Shown here: one piece after another, positions 1 through 7,148 of the stretch
Layout: every line of letters starts with the position of its first letter
Position numbering within the stretch: position 1 is the stretch's first letter
From: Promethearchaeota archaeon
GTDB taxonomy: Archaea; Asgardarchaeota; Lokiarchaeia; Sigynarchaeales; SOKP01
Assembly: GCA_016839845.1 (NCBI GenBank)
Contig: JAEOTL010000106.1
Span: forward strand, 1 to 21,942
DNA length: 21,942 nucleotides
Direction of reading: 5' to 3'
Translations under genes and position numbers: made by a program
Notes under the pieces: model-generated
What the model was told of the DNA's origin: nothing
Databases searched by the model: none
Seen by the model: only the letters and a program-made list of their open reading frames with translations

Positions 1-1245
1 AATGAAGAGAAATTTAAGGAACTCGAAAATAAGGCAAATGAAGAACTAGAAGATGAACAATACGATGATTTAAAGAAAGAATTGAAGACTTACATTAAAA
101 AACTAAAAGAAATTATCGAGAAAACTTGTGTTGCCATAATTCCTGTAAAGGAAATGCCATGGACAGACGTTATATTTCGCACAGTTCCTCGGGTTATTTT
201 CGATAAGAAGGTTGAACTTATTGATAACGCTATTGCCTATTATGGGGAGATAAAGTGCCTGCTTTCAAGAACTACTGTATTTGGGAAAATGGAAGGAGAA
301 AAACCATTATTTGCCCCAATCATGGGTTCTGTAGATCTAAGTGGTTATAAACTTGATGAATCTCAAAAAGATCCTAAATCTCAGATTCATTCTTATGTTA
401 GTGCCATAATTGAATCTTTAGACTCGACGATGACAAGGAATCACCTAGCTAAATATCATGAAGCTTATCAAAGACACGGAGATCCAATCTGTGATTACTT
501 AATGAAAGATGATGAACTCATGAATTCAATGGGAAACATAACGACAGGGATTGAATCAAGTCGAATCTCTTCAGACATTGCAGTTTGTAGCATAGCTTTA
601 CCACTAACTACAGATAAAACCTCATTAATAATTGTTGTTGATGAAGCTGAAGATCCTAATCATTTTTCTAACTGTTTTGAAGCACTCTTAAGGTTTTCAG
701 CAGAAAGTTGTAATGCCCCATCTGTTAGTGGCCCTAGTCCGAGCATGCAACCTTCTGGGCAAGTAACTAGCCAACAACCAGGTGGTGTTAGGACTCCTGG
801 CGGTCAAGAGCTTAAAATGTGGACGGCTGAGGAATTAACATCAGAAGCTCAAAAAAGAATGGGATCTCAACCAGATATGCCCAGTTGGACAGCGGAAGAA
901 CTTGAAAAATTTTCAGCAGAACGAGGATCGGGACTACCCGAGGGCATGGAGGTGTGGACTGAGGAAGAATTACAAGAATTAGCTCGAAAACGTCAAGGAG
1001 GGCTGGATATCCCAGAATGGGAACCTGACAAAGATATGAAAGAATGTACGAAATGTGGATATGCATTAAGACCTGGATGGTCGAAATGTCCTCTTTGTGA
1101 AACACCAGTAGGGGCGAAAGTCGAGGATGATGAGAAGGAATCAGAAGAAAGTGAACAATCTCAAGAACATCCCAGTGAGAAAAAAGAGGAGATCCCTCTG
1201 AATGAACCAGATGAAGAAAATGAAGAAAAAGAGGACGAAGAGTAA
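1..1245 (+). CDS. Coiled-coil protein with Trp repeats and C-terminal zinc ribbon (5' truncated)
   Basis: The frame is open from base 1 with no start before a weak TTG at 82, and it is already in a charged helical stretch, so the gene begins outside the window. The visible part encodes 414 residues. Order: acidic/lysine-rich coiled coil; an alpha/beta region of about 200 residues I do not recognise; a Ser/Pro/Gln/Gly linker (about 710-800); three repeats of 21-23 residues with the pattern W-T-x-E-E-L (Trp codons at 820, 886, 955, plus a lone Trp at 1018); a zinc ribbon C-x2-C-x10-C-x2-C (Cys codons at 1045, 1054, 1087, 1096); and a tail that is almost all Glu/Asp/Ser/Lys. No signal peptide or membrane segment is visible. 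The layout suggests a soluble scaffold or adaptor, with the repeats as possible partner-binding peptides. That role is inference. Confidence 0.8.
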   Translation, partial: NEEKFKELENKANEELEDEQYDDLKKELKTYIKKLKEIIEKTCVAIIPVKEMPWTDVIFRTVPRVIFDKKVELIDNAIAYYGEIKCLLSRTTVFGKMEGEKPLFAPIMGSVDLSGYKLDESQKDPKSQIHSYVSAIIESLDSTMTRNHLAKYHEAYQRHGDPICDYLMKDDELMNSMGNITTGIESSRISSDIAVCSIALPLTTDKTSLIIVVDEAEDPNHFSNCFEALLRFSAESCNAPSVSGPSPSMQPSGQVTSQQPGGVRTPGGQELKMWTAEELTSEAQKRMGSQPDMPSWTAEELEKFSAERGSGLPEGMEVWTEEELQELARKRQGGLDIPEWEPDKDMKECTKCGYALRPGWSKCPLCETPVGAKVEDDEKESEESEQSQEHPSEKKEEIPLNEPDEENEEKEDEE

Positions 1246-1261
1246 GAACCCTATCAATCCC

Positions 1262-1293
1262 ACTTTATTTCTTTTTTAAGTAATTGCTTTTTC
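1262..1293 (+). terminator. T-rich stretch after the zinc-ribbon gene
   Basis: A pyrimidine/T-rich run including T6 lies within 50 bases of the stop codon at 1243-1245. Archaeal RNA polymerase commonly terminates at such U-tracts. It fits the end of the upstream transcript. Confidence 0.35.
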
Positions 1294-1296
1294 TAT

Positions 1297-1333
1297 TATT
1301 CCTAGGCATAAAAGGCACTTTTCCCCTAGAATA
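1297..1333 (+). other. Imperfect hairpin in intergenic region
   Basis: Outer arms TATTCCTAGG (1297-1306) and CCTAGAATA (1325-1333) pair over nine bases with one bulged C. Inside lies a second small stem, AAAAG (1310-1314) with CTTTT (1318-1322), closed by a three-base loop. It lies in the 190-base gap between two plus-strand genes and may stabilise the upstream mRNA end. No function is shown. Confidence 0.3.
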
Positions 1334-1435
1334 AAACCGAAAACTTTAAAAACGGGCAAAGACCGTATGTTTCCAAACTTTTTTTAAGTATTTTTTATTT
1401 TCTCTCTTAAGGATTTAAGGAGTTTGGAATTTTAA

Positions 1436-2476
1436 TTGCTACACAATATCTTCCTATTCAAGGGTAAGAAACTGAAGGATCTAGAAGATCTAAATATTTA
1501 TAGCTATCCGAAGGAAGTCATTAATGTCAAAAATAAAATCTTGGTTAATGACATTATAAAAGGACACGATCAAGGAAATTCAACCGAAGATAGTGCTTGT
1601 AGAATAATTAAAAGTAAAAATTCAAAAGAATTTATCGTTGATAAGCCCGTAGCTCAATATATTAATGATTTTAATATTTATACTTCTTGCATTGACAAAA
1701 ATATCATTATCGGGTTAATATTCGAAGAAGACGATAATCCGTATGATTATAAAGAAATCTTTGAAGAAATTCTGTGTGAAATGCTTAATAATGGTTCAGC
1801 CACTAATTTTAATGATGAAATAGAAATTGATAACTTTCTAATTTCATTATTTATTGATATACGACGATATGGGGATGAAATCGTTGAAAAACCTCCTGAA
1901 ATTGAGCTCCTATATCAAAGTGAAGAATTATTAAAGGTATTTCTATTCGGTATAGATGAAGTTGGTAAAACAAGTTACGTACATTGGTTGAAAACAGGGG
2001 AATTTAACGAAAATTATTTCACACCTACAAGAAAATTCAATATTGAATATATAAAAACTGAAGATAAAGGAATATTAGCGATCTGGGACATGCCTGGCCA
2101 AAGAACTTTCCGTAGAAAATGGTTAATTGGCCTTCAAGATTCCAACATAATAGTATATATGATTGATATCGCAAATCAAAGAAGATTTGAAGAATCAAAA
2201 GAAGAAATCTGGAATATTTTACATAATTCTGAATTGGAGGGTGTTCCACTTCTGATTTTAGGAAATAAAATTGATTTAGTTAATCGTCCTGAAACCCAAT
2301 CCGAATCCCAATTGCAGAAATTAAAACAGGAGATTTTTACTTATTTTAATTTCAATAAAATTCATAATAGAGAGTGGGAATTCTTATTCACTTCAGTGAA
2401 AACTAATTATAATATCGATACAACTGTTCAAACTATATTTGAGCTAGTTTCTAAGTACGAACTCCATGAAAATTAG
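1436..2476 (+). CDS. Arf-like small GTPase with N-terminal longin-like domain
   Basis: 346 residues starting at TTG 1436. The only earlier in-frame candidate (TTG 1424) is followed by a stop, and an AAGGAG-like Shine-Dalgarno lies at 1417-1422. The C-terminal half is a Ras-superfamily G domain of Arf/SAR type: P-loop G172-I-D-E-V-G-K178-T179-S180, switch I Thr198 in a P-T motif, G3 W217-D-M-P-G-Q222, and G4 N277-K-I-D280. A G5-like S-V-K occurs near the end. The first 170 residues form an alpha/beta region starting with a beta strand (IFLFKGKKL), most like a longin/roadblock fold; that assignment is inference. Two Arf hallmarks are altered: P-T-R-K-F replaces P-T-x-G-F, and W-D-M-P-G-Q replaces W-D-x-G-G-Q. 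No myristoylation Gly or prenylation Cys is visible. Likely a nucleotide-dependent switch. The V4R gene follows on the same strand. Confidence 0.85.
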   Translation: MLHNIFLFKGKKLKDLEDLNIYSYPKEVINVKNKILVNDIIKGHDQGNSTEDSACRIIKSKNSKEFIVDKPVAQYINDFNIYTSCIDKNIIIGLIFEEDDNPYDYKEIFEEILCEMLNNGSATNFNDEIEIDNFLISLFIDIRRYGDEIVEKPPEIELLYQSEELLKVFLFGIDEVGKTSYVHWLKTGEFNENYFTPTRKFNIEYIKTEDKGILAIWDMPGQRTFRRKWLIGLQDSNIIVYMIDIANQRRFEESKEEIWNILHNSELEGVPLLILGNKIDLVNRPETQSESQLQKLKQEIFTYFNFNKIHNREWEFLFTSVKTNYNIDTTVQTIFELVSKYELHEN

Positions 2477-2582
2477 CAAAATATATCCTCATGATTATTA
2501 CAAACCCCATCTAACTTCAACATTAAATTTAAATATCTAGCGACTTAAACTTCTATTATAAGAAATTATATCGTAATAAGCC

Positions 2583-2590
2583 TATAAAAT
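2583..2590 (+). promoter_or_regulatory. TATA box for V4R gene
   Basis: TATAAAAT lies 32-39 bases before ATG 2622 with no Shine-Dalgarno site between them. This is the spacing expected for an archaeal leaderless or near-leaderless transcript. Confidence 0.45.
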
Positions 2591-2621
2591 ATCAGTTTAA
2601 CTATCAAATTTGGGTAAAATT

Positions 2622-3215
2622 ATGTCGAAGAGATTGCGAAAAGACCAAAATATCATGATAGATGAGAAGATGGGGCAATTATTTTTCGGAGAGAAGAAGA
2701 GAGACTTAAAATTATTAATGTTAAGACCGATAGATTTAATCGAATTCTCAGAATTTACAGGTACGAACGCTGACGACATCCTCATCTGGGTTGGAAAGAC
2801 ATTAGGAAAAACCTTCGTAGAAAAGATTTTTTACAGCAAGGATTGGAGTGCTGAAACGATGACAACTAAAAAAGAAGTAATACATGGTGCGATTGAAGCT
2901 CTTGAAATTATGGGATATGGACAAATTAAAGCCCTATTTAAAAAAGATCATTTGCTAATTGAGATTGAAGAATCACTCTCTAGTGAAGAAAAGGATAACA
3001 TTATGGCTAAAAATCTCTGTTTACTCGATCAGGGAATATTTCTTGGACTATTTGAAGTCTTACAATTAGATGTTGATGGTGAAGAAATTGGGTGTGTATT
3101 GCTTGGGGACGAAAAATGCACCTATAAATTTGATTTCCTCAGTGGGCAGATAGACGATAGCCTTGTGGATGAGGCTTCAGAGGAAACTGTTTCAGAATTC
3201 CTATCAACACTGTAA
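2622..3215 (+). CDS. V4R / TRAPP-Bet3-fold domain protein
   Basis: 197 residues from ATG 2622. An in-frame TTG at 2610 would add four residues, but the TATA box favours the ATG. Residues about 85-172 fit the V4R (4-vinyl reductase) pattern: a G-Y-G strand near 98-100, then Cys133 with a GxxxGLFE helix, and E-E-I-G-C158 followed by G-D-E-K-C166-x-Y-K-F. V4R domains bind small ligands or metals in bacteria and archaea and share their fold with Bet3-type TRAPP subunits of eukaryotic vesicle tethering. The N-terminal 80 residues are charged and helical, and the C-terminus is an acidic tail. It follows the Arf-like GTPase on the same strand after 145 bases, so a trafficking or GTPase-linked role is tempting but unproven. 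Family call fairly firm, function unknown. Confidence 0.65.
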   Translation: MSKRLRKDQNIMIDEKMGQLFFGEKKRDLKLLMLRPIDLIEFSEFTGTNADDILIWVGKTLGKTFVEKIFYSKDWSAETMTTKKEVIHGAIEALEIMGYGQIKALFKKDHLLIEIEESLSSEEKDNIMAKNLCLLDQGIFLGLFEVLQLDVDGEEIGCVLLGDEKCTYKFDFLSGQIDDSLVDEASEETVSEFLSTL

Positions 3216-3217
3216 TC

Positions 3218-4138
3218 TTAGTTTTCATTACTGGACTTCTTTTTTGGGAACCAAAAAATTAATCGCGAAGTACGCTCTTTATATATAGGATAGTTAGGTT
3301 TTCTTTCTAAGTGCCTTTTCTCCATTAAAGGTATACTTATAACATTAAAGAGTATTGTCATAGATATCGGACCAATGATCGCCCAGTAATATGAGATGTC
3401 TGCTGATAGTGTAAAAATGTATAAGCCCCACCAGAATAAAATCTCCCCAAAATAATTTGGGTATCTTGAATAGTTCCAAAGACCCTTGGTTAGAATTTTC
3501 TGGGGATCTGTTCTGTTCCTTAAATGTTTAAACAATTGTTGATCAGCTAATGCTTCGATTATAATGGCTGTTACTGTGATAAATATCGCTAAAAAATCAA
3601 TAAAACCGAGAGGTTCTGTTCTTATAAAGACTGTTGCGTATAAAGAGACAGATCCTAAATAAACAATAATTGTAGGCATAAACTGTAATCCAGTGAAGTT
3701 AATAAACCAAAAATTTTTCCCCATTTTTTTTCTATAATTCGCGTATCTCCAGTCTTCATCTTTTAATCCATCCCATCTCCTTACCCAGTTAAACGTTAAC
3801 CTTACAGACCAAACTAACACAAGCGTAAATACAATAATTGAACGCCAATTCCTCACATTACCTGATTGAGGAGATATTAAATAGTAAAAGGCTATGATCA
3901 AAGGTTGGATATTCCAATAGGGATCATACAAGCTTGTGTTTTTAATAACTGTACTAATTGTAAAAATTACAATTGTAGCAGTTATATCTGCAATTAATAT
4001 CATCAATAGGGGATGCAAAAATCTGACAGTAAAGCCTATGACTATGGCCATTAAAGATGCTACGCAATAAGAAATTAGAACAAATAATAAAGCTTTAACC
4101 TTAATAATATTCATAGCTAAATCACTGTGGAATTGCAT
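3218..4138 (-). CDS. DUF1295 family membrane enzyme (steroid-reductase/ICMT-like)
   Basis: 306 residues with about seven hydrophobic segments (roughly 14-36, 43-64, 78-90, 101-118, 155-172, 178-197, 231-269). The DUF1295 signature is present: D72-P-Y-W-N-I-Q-P, W110-S-V-R-L-T-F-N-W, R120-R-W-D-G with E-D-W-R-Y, the NADPH/SAM-type motif G219-L-W-N-Y-S-R-Y-P-N-Y-F-G-E, W236-W-G, and P270-L-M-E-K-R near the end. This integral membrane family is related to 3-oxo-5-alpha-steroid 4-dehydrogenases and isoprenylcysteine methyltransferases; its substrate is unknown, probably a lipid or isoprenoid. Start ATG 4138, with an alternative Met at codon 9. It is convergent with the V4R gene (stop codons two bases apart) and divergent from cdhA. 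Confidence 0.85.
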   Translation of the reverse strand: MQFHSDLAMNIIKVKALLFVLISYCVASLMAIVIGFTVRFLHPLLMILIADITATIVIFTISTVIKNTSLYDPYWNIQPLIIAFYYLISPQSGNVRNWRSIIVFTLVLVWSVRLTFNWVRRWDGLKDEDWRYANYRKKMGKNFWFINFTGLQFMPTIIVYLGSVSLYATVFIRTEPLGFIDFLAIFITVTAIIIEALADQQLFKHLRNRTDPQKILTKGLWNYSRYPNYFGEILFWWGLYIFTLSADISYYWAIIGPISMTILFNVISIPLMEKRHLERKPNYPIYKERTSRLIFWFPKKKSSNEN

Positions 4139-4154
4139 TATTTCTACTTCTTAA

Positions 4155-4172
4155 CCACTTATAATTAAGTGG
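4155..4172. promoter_or_regulatory. Perfect inverted repeat before the DUF1295 gene
   Basis: CCACTTA-TAAT-TAAGTGG has 7-base perfect arms. It lies 17-34 bases upstream of the DUF1295 start on the minus strand, exactly where its TATA box should be, and contains an AT-rich TATA-like core. A repressor site overlapping the promoter is the simplest reading. Confidence 0.35.
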
Positions 4173-4220
4173 ATGTATTAAATATTGAAGGTTTTTATAA
4201 ACAATTCAATACAAATACAT

Positions 4221-4232
4221 TATTTATAAATA
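4221..4232 (+). promoter_or_regulatory. Possible TATA box upstream of cdhA
   Basis: TATTTATAAATA is a good archaeal TATA match. A start about 26 bases downstream falls inside the inverted repeat at 4247-4264 and would give a 5' leader of about 130 bases. A weaker AT-rich box near 4359-4367 could instead drive a leaderless transcript. Confidence 0.35.
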
Positions 4233-4246
4233 CCGATTTTAATATT

Positions 4247-4264
4247 AGTGTGAAACTTCACACT
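4247..4264. promoter_or_regulatory. Perfect palindrome upstream of cdhA
   Basis: AGTGTGAA-AC-TTCACACT has 8-base perfect arms and a 2-base centre, followed by T6. It lies in the 251-base divergent gap, 125 bases before cdhA and just downstream of a TATA-like box, so an operator at the start site is likely. The T-run also makes it look like a hairpin terminator or attenuator in a leader. Confidence 0.45.
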
Positions 4265-4389
4265 TTTTTCAATTAGGACAGACTTCTTTTTGAGTTTTGG
4301 AATATAATAATTAAAATAAAATCTACCATAAATCTACATATAATCATAAATCAAAAATTTTAATAAAAACTAAAAAAAATGATTTAAAT

Positions 4390-6738
4390 ATGGAAAAACA
4401 AGGCGCAAAATTAAAAATCGATGAATATAAAGGACCACTCGGTTCAATCAAGGGATTTGAACTGACTACGGGAAAGATTTCTTACGGAGACGAAACTGAA
4501 TGGGAACCAATGGGCCCTCATCCAGCCCCACATCTTAGACATCTAAGACCATGGTTTTTCAAGCTCATGGAGCGGTATAAACCAACTTATATGCCTATAT
4601 GTGATATGTGTTGCTTGTGTACATATGGTAAATGTAACTTGTCTAAAGGGAGAACAGGTGCATGTGGGATTGATATGGCTACTCAAAATGCAAGGATTGT
4701 AGAAATTGCATGTTGTATTGGAGCAGCATGCCATTCTGCTCACGGAGATCACCTGCTTCACTGGTTAAAAGAAAAATATGGTAATGTACCAATTAATTTT
4801 GGTAATAATATTGCAGTTGAAATGCCACATACCCGTCTAGTTCTAGGTATGAAACCAGAAAACTTAGAGGATCTAGAGACAGCAATGGAATATGTACATT
4901 ACACTTTAACGCAACTCTTAGCTGCTGGACACACTGGTCAAGAATCAAGTTATCTTGACTACGAAGCTAAAAGCTTCTTAGCGGGATTATGTGATTCGGT
5001 AGGGATGGAAATATCTGATGCAATTCAGATCGCGGCTTACGGTATGCCTTTAGGAGATCCAGAAGCCCCAATTGTAGAGTTAGGAATGGGTACTATGGAC
5101 ACAGAAAATAAAGCAGCAATCTTGATGATTGGTCATAACGTAGCACCTGGAGTTGAATTAGTAGATTATTTAAGAGAAAAAGGTTTGGAAGATAAGGTGG
5201 AGGTAGGTGCAATTTGCTGTACCGCTCATGATCTTACTCGTTACTATGATGGTGCTAAAATCATTGGATCTTATTCAAGACAGTTGCATTATATACGCTC
5301 TGGATTACCTGATGTTGTAATGGTTGATGAGCAATGTGTTAATTTAAGAACTTATGAAGAATCTAAAGCTATAGGAGCACCCTATATTACAACTAATGAA
5401 AAAATAATGGGTGGATTTCCTGATAGAACTGATGATCCAACTGACGAGATAATTGATGATTTAGTAAGTGGTAAAATGGATGGGATCTTGATCTTAGATC
5501 CAATAAAAGCAGGTGTAGTCGCAGCAGAAACAGCAATCAAGATTAAACCAATAAGAAAAGGTCGAAGTGCCATTCCAGATGAAAAAGGATGCCAAGAAAT
5601 GGCCATGAGATGTAATGGCTGTGGAAATTGTCAGAGAAACTGTCCAAATGATTTAGCACTTGTAGAAGGTATTAATCTCGCGAAAGACGCTGATTTTTCA
5701 GTGCTAGAAAGTGTTTTTCATGATTGTCTAGGCTGTGGAAGATGTGAATCAGACTGTATGAAGAATGTCTCCCCACTAACTCTTATTCAGTATGCTGGCA
5801 GGGAATACATTAAAACAGAAAGATACAATTGCCGATCGGGACGTGGACCTATCCAAGATACGGAAATTAGGAACGTAGGTGCTCCAATAGTCTTAGGAGA
5901 AATTCCGGGGATAGTTGCTATTATAGGTTGCGGTAATTATGCCCACGAGATTCAGGAATTATACAAAATGGCAGAGGAATTTCTAATCAGAAATTATATT
6001 GTTGTAGTTTCAGGTTGCGGTGCAATGGATATTGGTCTTGTAAAAGACGAGGAGGGAAAGACATTATACGATAGGTACCCAGGAGATTTCGACAGAGGTT
6101 GCTTGGTTAATGTTGGTTCATGTGTTTCTAATCCGCATATTACTGGTGCAGCAATTAAAGTTGCTAACATCTTTGCTCGAAGACCTTTACGAGGTAACTT
6201 CGAGGAAATAGCTGATTATATTCTAAATCGTGTCGGTGCTGTAGGAGTTGCTTGGGGCGCGATGTCCCAAAAAGCCGCAAGTATTGCCAGCATGGCTAAT
6301 GGTTTAGGAGTCCCAGCAGTTATTGGACCTCATGGTGCCGAATATCGTCGAATGTACCTTAGCAGAGCTGATGATGAATCAACCTGGGAAGTCTATAATG
6401 CTCGAGATGGAACAGAAGGACATATTGTTGGTCCTGGACCAGAACATCTTTTAACTCCCGCTGAAAGCATTGAACAAGCTATCTGTCTAGTTGCTAAATT
6501 GGCTTTAAGACCTGCTGATAACTCTAAAGGTCGGATGATAAAACTTTCTCACTGGATTGATTTGGAACGTAAATATAAAGGTGTAAAATTCCCTAATGAT
6601 TTGGAGAAATTCGTCCGCTTAGATGCAGATATTCCTATCAATATGAAAGATGAAATTCAGGAATATCTAAAAGAAAGAGGATGGGAGCCAAAAGCGATAG
6701 TAGATCCTACTCTCTTAGAGAGAATGTGTCGAACCTAA
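4390..6738 (+). CDS. cdhA: CO dehydrogenase / acetyl-CoA decarbonylase-synthase complex subunit alpha
   Basis: 782 residues, full length for CdhA (about 780-810). CdhA interconverts CO and CO2 at the Ni-Fe-S C-cluster in the archaeal Wood-Ljungdahl pathway, feeding CO to acetyl-CoA synthesis. Visible signatures: M-G-P-x-P-A-P near the N-terminus; the cluster motif C71-D-M-C74-C75-L-C77-T-Y-G-K-C82; two ferredoxin-like 4Fe-4S motifs, C408-x2-C411-x2-C414-x3-C418 and C446-x2-C449-x2-C452-x3-C456; and C-cluster-type segments such as G-A-I-C-C-T-A-H, D-E-Q-C-V, G-C-G-N-Y-A-H, V-S-G-C-G-A-M and N-V-G-S-C-V. These motifs look intact. ATG 4390 has no Shine-Dalgarno site. The ACDS partner cdhB (epsilon subunit), usually next to cdhA, does not follow; a small His-rich protein does. 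A strong T-tract ends the gene. Confidence 0.96.
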   Translation: MEKQGAKLKIDEYKGPLGSIKGFELTTGKISYGDETEWEPMGPHPAPHLRHLRPWFFKLMERYKPTYMPICDMCCLCTYGKCNLSKGRTGACGIDMATQNARIVEIACCIGAACHSAHGDHLLHWLKEKYGNVPINFGNNIAVEMPHTRLVLGMKPENLEDLETAMEYVHYTLTQLLAAGHTGQESSYLDYEAKSFLAGLCDSVGMEISDAIQIAAYGMPLGDPEAPIVELGMGTMDTENKAAILMIGHNVAPGVELVDYLREKGLEDKVEVGAICCTAHDLTRYYDGAKIIGSYSRQLHYIRSGLPDVVMVDEQCVNLRTYEESKAIGAPYITTNEKIMGGFPDRTDDPTDEIIDDLVSGKMDGILILDPIKAGVVAAETAIKIKPIRKGRSAIPDEKGCQEMAMRCNGCGNCQRNCPNDLALVEGINLAKDADFSVLESVFHDCLGCGRCESDCMKNVSPLTLIQYAGREYIKTERYNCRSGRGPIQDTEIRNVGAPIVLGEIPGIVAIIGCGNYAHEIQELYKMAEEFLIRNYIVVVSGCGAMDIGLVKDEEGKTLYDRYPGDFDRGCLVNVGSCVSNPHITGAAIKVANIFARRPLRGNFEEIADYILNRVGAVGVAWGAMSQKAASIASMANGLGVPAVIGPHGAEYRRMYLSRADDESTWEVYNARDGTEGHIVGPGPEHLLTPAESIEQAICLVAKLALRPADNSKGRMIKLSHWIDLERKYKGVKFPNDLEKFVRLDADIPINMKDEIQEYLKERGWEPKAIVDPTLLERMCRT

Positions 6739-6797
6739 TCTTTACTTTTTATTTTTCTTTTTTTTTTCATTATTCTTATTCTTTTTATTTTCTTTTG
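6739..6797 (+). terminator. Pyrimidine-rich terminator after cdhA
   Basis: About 58 bases directly after the cdhA stop are almost all T with some C and A, including a run of ten Ts. This matches the U-rich tracts that terminate archaeal transcripts and separates cdhA from the next gene. Confidence 0.6.
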
Positions 6798-6871
6798 TAT
6801 TAAAAATCTAAATGTTAATGTGGGACAAAAAACTAAAAATATTATTCATTATAATCTTATAAAGGTGAGAG

Positions 6872-7099
6872 ATGCTGGATATTCAAGATAAGGAAGTTTT
6901 GAAGTTAACTAAACTATGCAAACATTGGGCAAATCACAATAATTCCCATAAGGAAAGTTTCTTAAAATGGAAAAATATTGCCCTAAACAAAGGGATTGAG
7001 TCTGTTGCGGAAAAACTAACCAATGCGATAACGATGTTAGATAGGTGTAATGAATATCTGATGAGTGCTTATAATGAAATGGAAGGAATATCTCCTTAA
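6872..7099 (+). CDS. Small helical protein with Cys/His metal-site-like motif
   Basis: 75 residues starting at ATG 6872. AGGTGA just before it matches the archaeal anti-Shine-Dalgarno sequence, though very close to the start, which supports a real gene. It is predicted to be all-helical. The motif C16-x-H18-x3-H22-x3-H26 puts three histidines on one helix face (i, i+4, i+8); Trp19, Trp33 and a second Cys59 are also present. The second half is an amphipathic helix (E-S-V-A-E-K-L-T-N-A). I recall similar short archaeal proteins with an H-W-x2-H-N-x2-H core as uncharacterised. The spacing suggests a metal or cofactor site. Placed after the nickel enzyme CdhA and before a His-rich methyltransferase, a metal-handling role is possible, but this is inference. 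Confidence 0.7.
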   Translation: MLDIQDKEVLKLTKLCKHWANHNNSHKESFLKWKNIALNKGIESVAEKLTNAITMLDRCNEYLMSAYNEMEGISP

Positions 7100-7114
7100 C
7101 AGAAAAATAAGAAA

Positions 7115-7123
7115 TATTTAAAA
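7115..7123 (+). promoter_or_regulatory. TATA-like box before the methyltransferase
   Basis: TATTTAAAA lies 26-34 bases before ATG 7149. No Shine-Dalgarno site is visible, so the methyltransferase may have its own leaderless promoter rather than relying on the small gene upstream. Confidence 0.35.
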
Positions 7124-7148
7124 TTAAGAAGAGAACCGATGAAATTTT

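Noticed and set aside
4247..4264. CRP/FNR-like site (TGTGA ... TCACA)
   Set aside because: The spacer is four bases, not six, and bacterial CRP-type regulators are not expected here; kept only as an unassigned palindrome.
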